Assembly (NCBI GenBank): GCA_028751875.1
Contig: CM054155.1
Span: 11,209,263-11,273,262, forward strand
Direction: 5' to 3'
Length of the DNA stretch: 64,000 bases
From: Rapana venosa
Lineage: Eukaryota > Mollusca > Gastropoda > Neogastropoda > Muricidae
The notes below the pieces were generated by a model. The model was not told the origin of the DNA and ran no database searches. It was given only the letters and a program-made list of their open reading frames with translations. Position numbers and translations under genes: made by a program. Positions 24,815-36,430 of the stretch are shown here, in pieces (position 1 is the stretch's first letter; each line of letters begins with the position of its first letter).

Positions 24815-27800
24815 CACACACACACACACAACACTCACACACACACACACACAGACACACACACACACACACCACACACACGACACACATTAACCTCAAA
24901 ATTTTTAAAAAAAATACACATTTTCCTCAGAAATTAAAAAACAAATACACACACATTCCACCACACTCACATCACAGTATATATAATATAAATGGCTCAC
25001 TCATGTGTGTGAGGTGAACACCACATTACACTTCCACACAATCAAACGTCATGATATATAAAATAAATGCTTACACATAAGTGTGAGTAAAGTGTATAAA
25101 AACAAAAGTGCATACATATGTTAATACACACAATTTTATTATTATATTAAGAAATAGTAGAGGCCACCTTAGCCTATAATCTTCCCATTATTATGGAAAA
25201 TGATTTGATAAAATTCAAGCAAACCAATTTTAAAAAGCACACAAGACAAAATTTGGGCTAAGAAATGAATCTTTCATGATCCACATAAAACATTTTTTTG
25301 TGTGAGGACAAAGGGGCCCCTATGCCTATTGGCTTTGAGCTGACAGATTAATTGGCTCCTGATAAGCTTTTGTCAGAAATCATAAATGGTGATTGAAGCA
25401 TTGCCTTTTAGAATTAGGCCTACTTTGCATCAAGACACTTTTATCATGCACAAAAATTAATGTCAATAAAACCATATCTATCTGGTGCTGTCCCATAGAC
25501 TGACGACCGGGGGCGAACCCTCAAAGACTCAACAACCGATTCCCTCCATTCCTCTTCTATTACTGCCTTTCTCAGGGCTATTTAGTTGAGTTCTAGGCCT
25601 GTCCGATTCGCTGATGTTATCCTCCCAGCTCTTCCTTGGTCTGCTCATCTTCTTCCTCCTTGACAGTGCCTTGGTAAAACAGTCGTTGCAAGGACCTTTT
25701 GGTCTTGTGACATGCCCATACCATTTAAGTTTACGCTTTTTCACGATCGTTAAGTTCATCATAGGTCCAATGGTTTTGCTCGGATTCGTTATGACACGCC
25801 TTTCGTTGCGTATTGGTCTTTGTACAGGAGATGCAAGGAGTCTCCGAACGTCATCTCATCTCCACCGCCTGACTCTTCCCTCCAAATCTGGCAGTCAGGG
25901 TCCAAGAATCACGGGCATACAAGAAAATAGGATATGACCAAGGGAGCCGCATTAGTCTGATTTGGAGATAAGTGAATATTTTTATCTCACCAGATGGTGT
26001 TTAGTTTTTGACAGTTCTGTGATATTGAGTCTGTGCAGTCCTTCATACTACCTGGCTTGGATCCCTGGTCCCCGATACAATGGCTCCCAAGGTACTTGAA
26101 GCTTGAACTGTTTTCCAGCTTCCTGGTCATGAACCCTGAATCAGTGCTAATGCCCGTTGGTATTATTAGTCATCCGTTTGTCTTCTCTGCACTGATTTCC
26201 ATGCCGTAGTTTTGGAGGCCTTATCAAGTGTTCTGTTAGTCTGGCAAGCTCTTTTTCTGATCCTGCTATTTCATCAATGTCTCTGCGAAGCGGAGGTTTG
26301 CTGATCGTTCTGCCACCAATGCTGACTGAACCTTCATGAGTTCCAGTGCATCAGCGATGACTCTCTCAAGAAGATGTGAAAAGAGTAAATGAGAGTAGAC
26401 AGCCTGCCTTGACTCCAACTGTTTGTTCGAAACCATTCCCATTGTTGTTGTTGTAGTACACTGCACTGGTGGTCTTGCTGTACAGCTGTTTGATGACTGA
26501 TCTGGTTTTGCGATTGAATGCTTGCGTACAAAAACATGGTTGCCCACAAAGCTGCAACCACACTCAGTTCAAATGCCATCTAAAAGTCATAAATACGTGG
26601 TACGGTCTTGTTGATGTTGAAGGTACCACTCACATAGTATTCTTAAAACTTCATTTGGAAAATAATCAGAGAAAAATATGTAATTTTATATTGTAATATC
26701 TCACAAACCATTTGACACACAAATCCCAATAATGTAAAATGCTTGTAAGATAATAAACAACTTCAAGAATCTTCATGCTTGATGTTTCAGAAAGCATATT
26801 TTTTAAAAATGCTTAAAATAAACTCCATATCCTAAACATGTCAATGCTTTTAGTTTACTGGTTAAAATTGCCAACACACAGTATTTTAAGTATGTATATA
26901 AAAAGTCAACTTATTGATAATCTAAACAGTTTCACATGTGATCAAAAAAATTTTTGATAATAAGCCTAACAGATGAAAAACAACTTGGGATAACAGCTTT
27001 CACTTAAAAAAAAAATTTTTTTTATAAGTTCAGTAATATTTGTTACACTTTCAGTAATAGGCTAACTTTAATCAATGCACAATCATATTAACAAATATAA
27101 CAATGCATATATTTACTTATTTATATCACGTCAGATTTCTCTGCATGAAATTTGGGCTGGAGAGCAGTTGCCACAGAGCGGCGCCACCCTTTTTCTGTCT
27201 GTAACTATTTGTTTTCTATCAGAGTGGCTTTTTCCCCCACATAATTTTGCCAGGGACAGCTCTTCTTTGCCAATTAGCTCTTCTACATGGTACATAGAAT
27301 AAACTTTCGGTACAGACAATTGACCCTCTCAATTTAATCATCTCACCAAAAGACTAGTTCCCAAACGACCACTCATGATCTAGTGGATGGGGAAAATCTT
27401 TTAGGTCCAAACATCTAACCACTGCACACACTTTTTAGACAGATGTATTACCTTTTAACCACTGATCCACATACTTACATATATATATATATATATATGT
27501 TTGTTTATTTGTGCATATGTCTGTTTGAATCTGGATCATGTTTTGACTTTATTTATATTAACTTAGTTTTATTAAAGCTATAAGGTATGCATTTCTGGAA
27601 AGTTCCTTAAACTTTAAATAAAAACCCTTTGGTGATAATTTATGGTGAGGCACTTTTCATAATTAACAAGTGTCAATCACACTCACATATAATTTATATG
27701 CTTATGGCCATTACAAACATGGCTGCCATTGAAGATGATAATAACAAATAAAAGAGGAATAAAGATGCGCAAAATAAATGTTCTCAAAAAACCTTAACAT

Positions 27801-28423
27801 ATATCACAAGAGAAGAAAACACATCTGATCTAATGAGTCTGTGCACCTTATGTTTGGGGAGCTGTGATAAGAAGGATGCAGGAGGGATAATAAAGGTTTT
27901 ATTCATTAAGTAAGCTTAGCTAGATAATACCCCAAACATTGCCCGTACTCTTTAGTGGCTGCAACAATGTGGGCCGCGATGCACACACACACACACAGTT
28001 CACACCCACACACTTCATCATAGTTCTATGATGCCTTTTCTTTAAGTCTATTTTGTATTTGTCAATTAAGATGAATTTTGTAATTTGCCATCACTACAAA
28101 CGGCTGCTAGTAAAATTTGAATGTTTTGTCATCAACTGTTCAATACTACTTACCTAGTTAATTCCACACACACACTTACACTTTCAGTTTTTGTTGATAT
28201 TGTAACAAAATATGTCATCACTATTATAACTTGAAAGTTTGTCACAAACCATTATGTAGGTACTTACATAGTTCACTAACCCGCCGTGCACACCCACACA
28301 CACACATTGTCATTTTTTGTTTCATGTTGTAATAAATGTATTCATCACTATCTAATGCTAGTATAATTAATGTTTTTGTCACTTAAACACAGCAACCACT
28401 GAATAGGTAATTACATAGTTCAC
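24815..28423 (+). repeat. 2.4-kb tandem subunit C, interrupted (copy 2)
   Basis: Counterpart of 8418-12023, with the same retrotransposon fragment (25473-26643). From about 26838 on it carries scattered indels relative to copy 1. Confidence 0.88.
25473..26643 (-). mobile_element. 5'-truncated non-LTR retrotransposon, in subunit C copy 2
   Basis: Identical counterpart of 9076-10246 with the same frameshifts and flanking taaaac motifs. Its presence in both direct copies places the insertion before the 16.4-kb duplication, if that duplication is real. Confidence 0.85.
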
Positions 28424-30333
28424 ACACACACCACACCACACACACAACACACACACACACACTTTATCACAGTTATATGATGGTTTGTTGGGGTTTGTTG
28501 TTTTTTTTGGTTGTTGTTGTGTTTGGTTGGTTTGTTGGGGGGTTTTTTTGGGGGGGGAAGTCTTACTTATGGCATTTGTCAATTTTATATTCTCAGTTTG
28601 AGTGTCATATTGTAATTTGTCTTCACTACTAATGCTAGTATAACTTGAATGTTTGTCATCAAAGCACTGAATAGCTACTTGCATCTACAGTTCATTAACT
28701 GGTGTTTCATACTTGATGTGGCCAATATGCATTGCATGCTTTGTGATTTGTGTGTTGCAGAAAGAAAATCTTGTCACAGAGAGCAAGATGCTTACCTGCA
28801 TCCCTACTTTCATCCCGCCTGTTCAGGCGACCTAACATTTAATTGTGTAGCTTTATATGTTAGTAGGTGAGTTCATTTGTTACAGGTTTACATTCCTTAT
28901 AGCATTGTTTAAAGTTTTTTTGTGTATGGTAATTTTAGATTAATGTCTACATATAGAATATAAGAATAAATCTATGCACTGTGTAAAAAGGTATAGCCAG
29001 TCAGCTTGTGATAGATAGGCTTGAAGTTACACAATCATCTTTCATTATGTGCTGCCGAAGTATATTTATTGTATTTCTAACTTTTTTCTTCTGGTTATTG
29101 CCTTGGACTATGTGTAAAATTCATATACCACTTCTCTGCATGAAATTTGGGCTGCTCTTGCCGGGGAGAGTACGTCTGGAAAAGAGCAACGCCACCCTTT
29201 TTTTCTTTTTCTGTCATATGTCTTGTATTTCCCTATCAGTGTGGCTTTTTTCTATATAATTTTGCCAAGGACAACTCTCTTGTTGCTGCGGGGTCTTTTA
29301 CATGTGCTAAATGTACTTTGCACACTAGGCAAAAGATTTTCTTGACCTAATCAATGATATCACTAAAGATTCTGTTGTTTTATATTATTATTTATATGGT
29401 ATAAATGTCAAGTGTTTTACTGTGAAATCACAGAATCATATTTTACTGTGTCAGGTCTTTTTTTGTGTGAGAGTTTTTGTGAACATAAGAAAAGTATGAT
29501 ATAAATTATACTAGTTATAAAACCATAAAATAATCAATAATTCACAACCTCTGCTCCTTTTTTTGGTAACACAAGCGTGTATTTGTAATGCAATGTGTGT
29601 GTGTGGGGGGGGGGGGGGGTTAGAATTTTTGTTTCCTTTCACTCCTTGCTGTTAACGATTTATCTATAGAATGTTTCTGTTAAACGTTGCAAGTAAGTCA
29701 AGTCATCATTGTTGGAGGTAATACTATTTATGGTTTTGTTTTTAAAAAGGCACATTTGAACAAAACTTGTTCAGGAATTAATGTAATGAACAGGGCTTTT
29801 ATATGCTGTGAATGAAATTTTTTTTTTTTCAATTGGAAAAAAGCAACCTTTCTTTTTTTATGTATTAGAATATCTATCTACTATCTGTATCTAACTATCT
29901 ATCTATCATTATGAAATATATATATATATATATATAAATATATAATATATAGCCTTTCTTTTCATCTATAGTTAGTCATAAAGTGTTTTAATTGTTTTGA
30001 TTAACTCTCATTGGTTGAAAAAATAATGTTGGTTTTTTTTGTTTATTGTTTTTATGTCTAAAGCATGAATGTAATTTAATTGAACAACCATCAGATATGC
30101 ATGGCTTTAGCTGAAAATTGGTCAGCTTGCATTGATCAGCTAACTAAGCCATTCATTAGATTGTAGGGAAAAAATTGTGCAGGACCTTTATTTAGTGAAA
30201 AGCCTCCTCTTCAAGAAGAGATGATTGTTTGTTGCTGGATATGCAGTAACAGATTTAGAAAATTCATGCCTCAGAAGACACATACATATATTATGTCATT
30301 ATGTGCATGTATTTGTGTTCACTTGTGAATTAC

Positions 30334-30705
30334 GGGTGTGGGATTTTACGATCTCCCAGGTCAATTTTAAGTCCAGACCTGCCAGTGCCTTAATTTCCTT
30401 TGTGTTATATATAATATACACACATAGAAGGTCAAGTATGCACATCAAAGATCCCATTATGATGGTTCATGTCACTGTTCAGAGGGTTACGGAAACATGA
30501 ACATACCCAGCATACATCCAGAATCCCGGTAATTGGAAAGAGGCTACCTTCATTGTGGGCAGAAACGGTTACAAGTATATAATTATATGCAACATCTGAC
30601 CATTGGTGGAACTTGGAGTTCGAGCTGAGAGGAACTTTTTTAAAAAAAGAAAAAGAAAGAAGAAATAAAATTAAAACAACTTTACAAAGACGAAGAAGAA
30701 GAAAA
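30334..30705 (+). repeat. SINE-like dispersed repeat 2 (copy 2)
   Basis: Counterpart of 13937-14309. Most of the body is the same with a few substitutions (gggtgtgggatt). The GAA tail is eroded to mixed GAA/GAAA/CGAA tracts. Confidence 0.65.
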
Positions 30706-31357
30706 AAAAAAACAAACAACTATACATTTACCCTAGATAGAAAAATCTCTTGTCAATGCTCCCTCCTTACATTCATGTTTTATGACATGCCTTAGGAGAC
30801 ACAGAGGTTAAAACTCCCCCTTTTAGCGTCTATATGGTTCGGTAATAAAGCATGGCAATACATACAGTGTATACAGAAGTGACTGAACTAGCATATCACC
30901 TCAAATAGGACTTCACTTCATGGTCAAAGTGTTGATGACGTAGTGACTCATGAATATGCTCCACAAGTGTGAGTCAGTGGTGTTTTAAGATAAGGAACGA
31001 ATATGTGAGATTGCATGTTCCCCCTGTCAGCAAATTGACACATTTATTATCATTCAAGTGACACTCATTTACATGCATGCAGCCACAAACACACAGCATA
31101 TGTAACACACACATGCCCCCCCTCCCCCCCCACTCCCCACACACACACAGACACACACAGTCCACACACACAGTCACACACACACACACACCACTATAAT
31201 GCAGTTACGCATATTGATGACCTGTTGAAACCTGCAACACATCTCATTCACTACAGTGAGGAAACCATAAACCATATTATGAAGAAGCTTGTCCCAAAAT
31301 GTTTTGTGTTTAGAGTCCACATTTTCTTCATCGTCAAGCAATCTTCTGTGGTTGCAG

Positions 31358-31497
31358 GTTAGCTAATAGCAACGCCCGCAGTCATGGTATGATGTTAGTC
31401 AATAGAAAAACTAGTTACAAAACGGGGTGCCTGCAGCGGATTACGCCCGACGAAAACCTCAACGACAATCCGTCATGGAGTGGTCAACAAAAACTGG
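31358..31497 (+). CDS. Candidate internal coding exon (140 nt), copy 2
   Basis: Counterpart of 14962-15101, identical as far as I compared, with the same acceptor and gtgagt donor (from 31498). The sequence after the donor differs from copy 1 beyond 31527, so if the gene is real this copy is the one that could continue toward the gap. A 24-base stretch at about 32780-32803, between an acceptor-like tggattttcag and gtaaag, could be a micro-exon, but that is very weak. Confidence 0.42.
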
Positions 31498-31526
31498 GTG
31501 AGTGCTTTGGCTTAGCTTTGTTTGTT

Positions 31527-31540
31527 TCTCTCTCTCTCTC

Positions 31541-31631
<91 letters not shown>
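31527..31631 (+). repeat. (CT)n array at the end of direct repeat 2
   Basis: About 100 bases of CT with a few CC interruptions, beginning exactly where homology with copy 1 ends (after tttgtttgttt). Beyond it the sequence (catgcttatttcctgcctac) has no counterpart in copy 1. Confidence 0.95.
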
Positions 31632-31633
<2 letters not shown>

Positions 31634-31789
31634 GCTTATTTCCTGCCTACCCAGTCTATTCTCCTGCCTTTTTTCAAGCAAACCTGAAGATTGTTTTTTT
31701 CTGATGAACTCTCCAATGAGCTGCCCTGAAATCGGAATTTGTATGCTGAGGTCAGCAGGCATACCTCCTGCTTTAAAAAAAATTATTTT

Positions 31790-31985
31790 ATTTCAAGGAT
31801 AATGGAATAAGAACTCATGTGGTTTTTTATATCCAGTCCCCATTTGTAGGCAGTTTTGTAAATTTTGTCATCAGCTCCTACTGGCACTAAATGGCCTACT
31901 CTTCTGAAAAGCAGATTTTAACATGTGCACAAAATGTTCTGCATGCGTTCGCACACAGTACCTCGGTTTGTAGTCTCAAATTTCT
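31790..31985 (+). repeat. Microsatellite-linked dispersed module, long form
   Basis: Independent copy just after the end of direct repeat 2: tttcaaggataatggaataa, gaactcatgtggtt (stem decayed), atccagtcccc, taaattttgtcatcagctcc, ggcactaaatggcctactct, gcatgcgttcgcacacag, tacctcggtttgtagtctca. No microsatellite directly follows it. Confidence 0.75.
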
Positions 31986-31989
31986 GGTG

Positions 31990-32940
31990 CAGTGTTACAA
32001 GCACAGGAGAAGACCAGGCACTATGCAATCCACTCAATAGGGTCATGTAATATGGCCATTATTAAGTTGTCAATATGGTTGGGGGGGGGGGGGTTCATTT
32101 TATCTGGGGGCTTTTTTTGGGGGAGGGGGGCAGGTTCACTTATTTTCGGGGTTTTGTGTCCTTTTAAGTTTTTACACTAATCTGTGTTTAGCTGTAGGCA
32201 GTTGTGTGTATTTTTCGCTATCATAGCTGCTGCATTAGCTTTCATTTTTATTCTGAGTAAATTTTATGGTACTGTTACATTAGCTGTATTATGCTAAAAT
32301 TTACTATAGACTGTGATTGTGTTGACAGTATTGTCTTTTGCTGTTATGTTGACTGTATTGTCTGTTGCTGTTATGTTGACTGTATTTGCTTGTGCGGTTA
32401 TTAATACCCCATTGCTTAATATATCAGTGAATGTATGATGAAGGAGTCCTTTTATTCTAGATGAAAAACCACATTGCTTAAGATATCATGAACAGAGTAC
32501 ATCTATGATGTGTGAGTCATTTTTACCATGAATGAAGAACAGTAACTTTGGTGGGGTTTTTATCATTTATATGAAAATCTGTTTAACACTACCCCTATGT
32601 TAAGAGAGAGAACCCCTCTTTCCCAGTACATGTGCACTGTGCACATTAGTATGCTACTGTAACCCAGTAGTGGGTGATACAGAGGGAAGGGTTAGTAGAT
32701 GGTTGGTTACCCTATAGCGGGTTATCTGTAGGAAAAAGGTTAACAATTTTGACATACCTGGATTTTCAGCGTCTTGTTATCTTAGGCATGCAGGTAAAGT
32801 TTGTGTGAACATTTGTTTATTTTTAAAAAAGTTAAGTTTTGTGTTAGTGACTAGAGACAGTTATGGGTTTCTCTCTTATCCTCGTGATCCTGAAGTTGTT
32901 AGACACAGACCTGTGTGAATCTTTGGCAGATCTAGGTACA
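31990..32940. other. Unique AT-rich sequence without a gene
   Basis: No open frame of interest. It holds a G-rich stretch (32080-32135) and a short imperfect direct repeat (ctgttatgttgactgtattg twice, 32339-32390). It carries a micro-exon-like 24-base stretch near 32780 with agreeable splice signals but no other support. Confidence 0.6.
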
Positions 32941-32942
32941 TG

Positions 32943-33255
32943 TGAGGTGGGGAGTTTTATTTATGATCTTCCAGGTCAACCCATGAGCATCCCTGCCAGT
33001 GCCTTACTCCCCTTTGTGTATACATGTACAATCACAGACTGGTCGAGTGTGCCTGTGAAAGATCTTGCGATTAGTTCCTGCACTTGTGACTGCACTTGTG
33101 TTAGCACTTGTGTCTGCACTTGTGTCTGCACTTGTCTTAGCACTTGTGTTAGCACTTGTGTCTGCACTTGTGTTAGCACTTGTGTCTGCACTTATGGAAA
33201 CATGAACATTTCCAACATGCATCCCAAGGGCTCCACCAGGGTTTTGGATAATGGG
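32943..33255 (+). repeat. SINE-like dispersed repeat 2, expanded by a minisatellite
   Basis: Blocks tgatcttccaggtcaac, cctgccagtgccttac, cctttgtgtatac, gaaagatcttgcgat, then a 12-bp minisatellite, then ggaaacatgaacat, ccaacatgcatccc and ggataatggg. These appear in the same order as at 13937 but without a minisatellite there. The long open frame across it (Cys/Thr-rich) comes from the 12-bp periodicity and is not evidence of a gene. Confidence 0.65.
33079..33194 (+). repeat. 12-bp minisatellite, about ten copies
   Basis: Unit gcacttgtgtct alternating with gcacttgtgtta, nine full copies and a partial one, with a single variant unit (cttgtctt). It lies inside SINE-like repeat 2 exactly between the gatcttgcgat and ggaaacatgaac blocks. 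The unit length is a multiple of three, so all frames stay open and give Cys-Thr repeats (+) or Ser-Ala-Asp-Thr repeats (-). Confidence 0.95.
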
Positions 33256-33326
33256 AATATGTTAATGTATCTGCTGAGTGGTTTTGGGGGTTGGGGTTGG
33301 TTTGGGGTTTGTTTTTTTCATTGATG

Positions 33327-33480
33327 TGATAATAATAATAATAATAATAAATGGAATTTATATAGCGCTATATCTTGCAGAAACAAATCAAAGCACTTGC
33401 ACTCAACTCATTCTTACACAGTCATACAACCAGTAACAAGTAATAGTTCCATCAAATTCAAATGTGCATGCACGCGCGCA
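33327..33480 (+). repeat. (AAT)n-linked dispersed module with tatagcgctata palindrome
   Basis: (AAT)n, then tggaatttatatagcgctat, atcttgcagaaacaaatcaa, agcacttgcactcaactcat, tcttacacagtcatacaacc, agtaacaagtaatagttcc. It runs into alternating CG/CA sequence and the N gap. Confidence 0.7.
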
Positions 33481-33500
33481 CGCACGCACACACAACACCA

Positions 33501-34000
33501 NNNNNNNNNNNNNNNNNNNNNNNNNNNNNNNNNNNNNNNNNNNNNNNNNNNNNNNNNNNNNNNNNNNNNNNNNNNNNNNNNNNNNNNNNNNNNNNNNNNN
33601 NNNNNNNNNNNNNNNNNNNNNNNNNNNNNNNNNNNNNNNNNNNNNNNNNNNNNNNNNNNNNNNNNNNNNNNNNNNNNNNNNNNNNNNNNNNNNNNNNNNN
33701 NNNNNNNNNNNNNNNNNNNNNNNNNNNNNNNNNNNNNNNNNNNNNNNNNNNNNNNNNNNNNNNNNNNNNNNNNNNNNNNNNNNNNNNNNNNNNNNNNNNN
33801 NNNNNNNNNNNNNNNNNNNNNNNNNNNNNNNNNNNNNNNNNNNNNNNNNNNNNNNNNNNNNNNNNNNNNNNNNNNNNNNNNNNNNNNNNNNNNNNNNNNN
33901 NNNNNNNNNNNNNNNNNNNNNNNNNNNNNNNNNNNNNNNNNNNNNNNNNNNNNNNNNNNNNNNNNNNNNNNNNNNNNNNNNNNNNNNNNNNNNNNNNNNN
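33501..34000. other. Assembly gap (500 N)
   Basis: Exactly 500 N, a conventional placeholder rather than a measured length. The left flank ends cacacaacacca and the right flank begins tggtgtgtgtgt. The two sides are thus near reverse complements across the gap, and the unit downstream is inverted. Reading frames drawn through it are not real. Confidence 1.
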
Positions 34001-34001
34001 T

Positions 34002-34030
<29 letters not shown>

Positions 34031-34035
<5 letters not shown>

Positions 34036-34149
34036 CTATGTAAGTACCTATTCAGTGGTTTGCTGACATTTAAGTGACAAACATTCAAGTTATACTAGCA
34101 TTAGAAGTGATGAAATACATTTATTACAATATGAAAACAAAATCTGACA

Positions 34150-34195
<46 letters not shown>

Positions 34196-36397
34196 ATGTG
34201 CAGGTTAGTGAACTATGTAAGTACCTATTTAATGGTTTGCTGACAAACTTTCAAGTTATAATAGTGATGACAAATTTGTTACAATATCAAACAAAAACTG
34301 ACAAAGTGTAAGTGTGTGTGTGAATTAACTATGTAAGTAGCTATTGAACAGTTTGATGACAAACATTCAAATTATACTAGCAGCCATTAGAAGTGATGGC
34401 AAATTACAAAATCAAACTAATTGACAAATGCCACATATAAGACTTTAAAGAAAAAGGCATCATAGAACAATGATGAAGTGTGTGTGTGTGTGTGTGTACT
34501 GTGTGTGTGTGTGTGTGTGTGTGCACGCGCGCATAGTGCCAGCACTATAAGAGTACGGCAATCACTGCAATGTTTGGGGTATTATCTAGCTAAGACTACT
34601 TAACTGGATAAAACCTTATTATCCCCCCCTGCATCCTTCTTAACAGCTCCCCAAACATAAGGCGCAGAGACTCATGAGATCAGATGTGTATTTCTTCTCT
34701 TGCTGCATATATGTTGAGGTTTTTTGTGCAACATTTATTTTGAGCATACTTTATTCCTCTTTTATTTGTATTATCATCTTTCAATGGCAGCCAAGTTTAA
34801 CTGGCCATAAGCATATAAAATATTCATGTGAGTGTGATTGACACTTTTTAATTATGAAAAGTGCCTCATCATAAACTATCACCAAAGGCCTTTATTAAAA
34901 GTTATAGGGACTTTCCAGAAATGCATACCTTATAGCCTAAATAAAACTAAGTTAATGTAAATAAAGCCAAAACATGATCCAAATTTAAATAAACCTATGC
35001 ACAAATAAACAAACATATATATATATATAATATATATATGTTTGTGGATTAGTGGTCAAGAGGTAATGCATCTGTCTAGAAAGTGGGTGCGTGTATCCTG
35101 TTTGGACCTAAAACTTTTACCCCATTCACTAGACCATAAGTGGTGGTCTGGGTGCTAGTCTTTAGGATGAGATGGTAAATTGAGGTCCCACGTGTTACAC
35201 GAAAGTTATATAGTGCATGTAAAAGAGCCAATAGCAACAAGAGAGTTGTCCTTGGCAAAATTATGTAGAAAAAAGCTACTCTGATAGAGAAGGAAACAAA
35301 TGCAGTTATAGACAAAAGAAAAAGAAATCTGACATGATATAAATAAGTAAATATATGCATTGTTATATTTGTTAATATAATTGTGCATTGATTAAAGTTA
35401 GCCTATTACTGAAAGTGTAACAAATATTACTGAATTATATAAAAAAAATTAAAAAGTGAAAGCTGTTATCCAAAGCTTGTTTTCATATGCTAGGCTTATT
35501 ATTTAAAAAAACAACCAACAAATGTTGATCACATGTGAAACTGTTTAGATTACCCATAAGTTGACTATATATACACACATACTTAAAATTCTGTGTGTTG
35601 GCATTATAACCAGTAAAACTATTTGACACTGTTTAGGTTATGAGCCTTATTATCTGTGGCTAGATATTAATCTTAAGCATTTTTTAACATATGCTTTCTG
35701 AAACATAAAGCATGAAGATTCTTGAGATGTTTATTATCTTTCAAATTTACATATTGTGGTTTTTGTGTGCAACATGTCCTGTGAGCATATACAATATAAA
35801 TTACATATTTTTCTCTTTGATTATTTTTCAAAGGCAGTTTTAATTGACGTTAATTTTTTGTTCATGATTAAAAGTGTCTTGCTGCAAAGTAGGCCTATCA
35901 TAAAAGGCAATGCTTCAATCACCATTATGATTTCTGACAAAAGCTTATCCAGGAGCCAATTATTCTGTCAGCTCAAGCAAAAGGCATAGGCCTAGTCCTC
36001 ACACAAAAATGTTTTAAGTGATGTCATTGAAAGATTTCATTTCTTAGCCCAATTTTGTCTTGATTGCTTTTAAAATTGGTTTTGCTTGAATCTTTAATAA
36101 AATCATTTTCATAATAATGGAGAAGATATAGGCATAAGGTGGCCCACTACTATTTCTTCAATACTAATAATATAAATGTGTGAATTAACATATGTATGCA
36201 CTTTTGTGTGAGCATTTATATTATATACATGACCATTTGATTGTGGTGGAAGTGTACATGTGTGTGTGTACTCACACACATGAGTGAGCATTTATATTAA
36301 TTATATACTGTGCATTTGAGTGTGGTGAATGTGTGTGTGTTATTATTTTTTTTAATTTTGAGGATAATGTGTGTGTATTTTTTTAATTTTGAGGATA

Positions 36398-36425
<28 letters not shown>
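34031..36425 (-). repeat. 2.4-kb tandem subunit in the inverted copy, gap-proximal
   Basis: Begins with gtgaactatgtaagtacc, the reverse complement of the subunit end motif, and runs 2395 bp to the next occurrence of that motif. It has no retrotransposon insert: the site near 35830-35850 reads straight through as caaaggcagttttaattgac. That gives an empty site for the insertion in subunit C. Confidence 0.88.

Positions 36426-36430
<5 letters not shown>

Larger units (their letters stand above)
16398..31527 (+). repeat. 16.4-kb direct repeat, copy 2
   Basis: Second direct copy. Position 16398 corresponds to 1, 26837 to 10440, 31497 to 15101 and 31527 to 15131. Even unstable tracts are the same length in both copies, including the ~47-base T run at 16988-17034 and the A run near 16578. 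That argues for a very recent duplication or for one consensus placed twice by the assembler. Confidence 0.95.

Noticed and set aside
31484..31802. Long Ser/Leu or Arg/Glu frames here and at 15522, 40352, 42813, 47704, 48217, 48879 and 50263
   Set aside because: Pure translations of (CT)n or (GA)n arrays, open in several frames at once.
32863..33324. A 153-residue Cys/Thr-rich open frame, tempting as a small secreted or metallothionein-like protein
   Set aside because: Its Cys/Thr part is the 12-bp minisatellite and the rest is a SINE-like repeat that also occurs at 13937 without an open frame.
33397..34088. Open frames of 190-226 residues on both strands
   Set aside because: They run through the 500-N gap and AC/GT tracts; not real.
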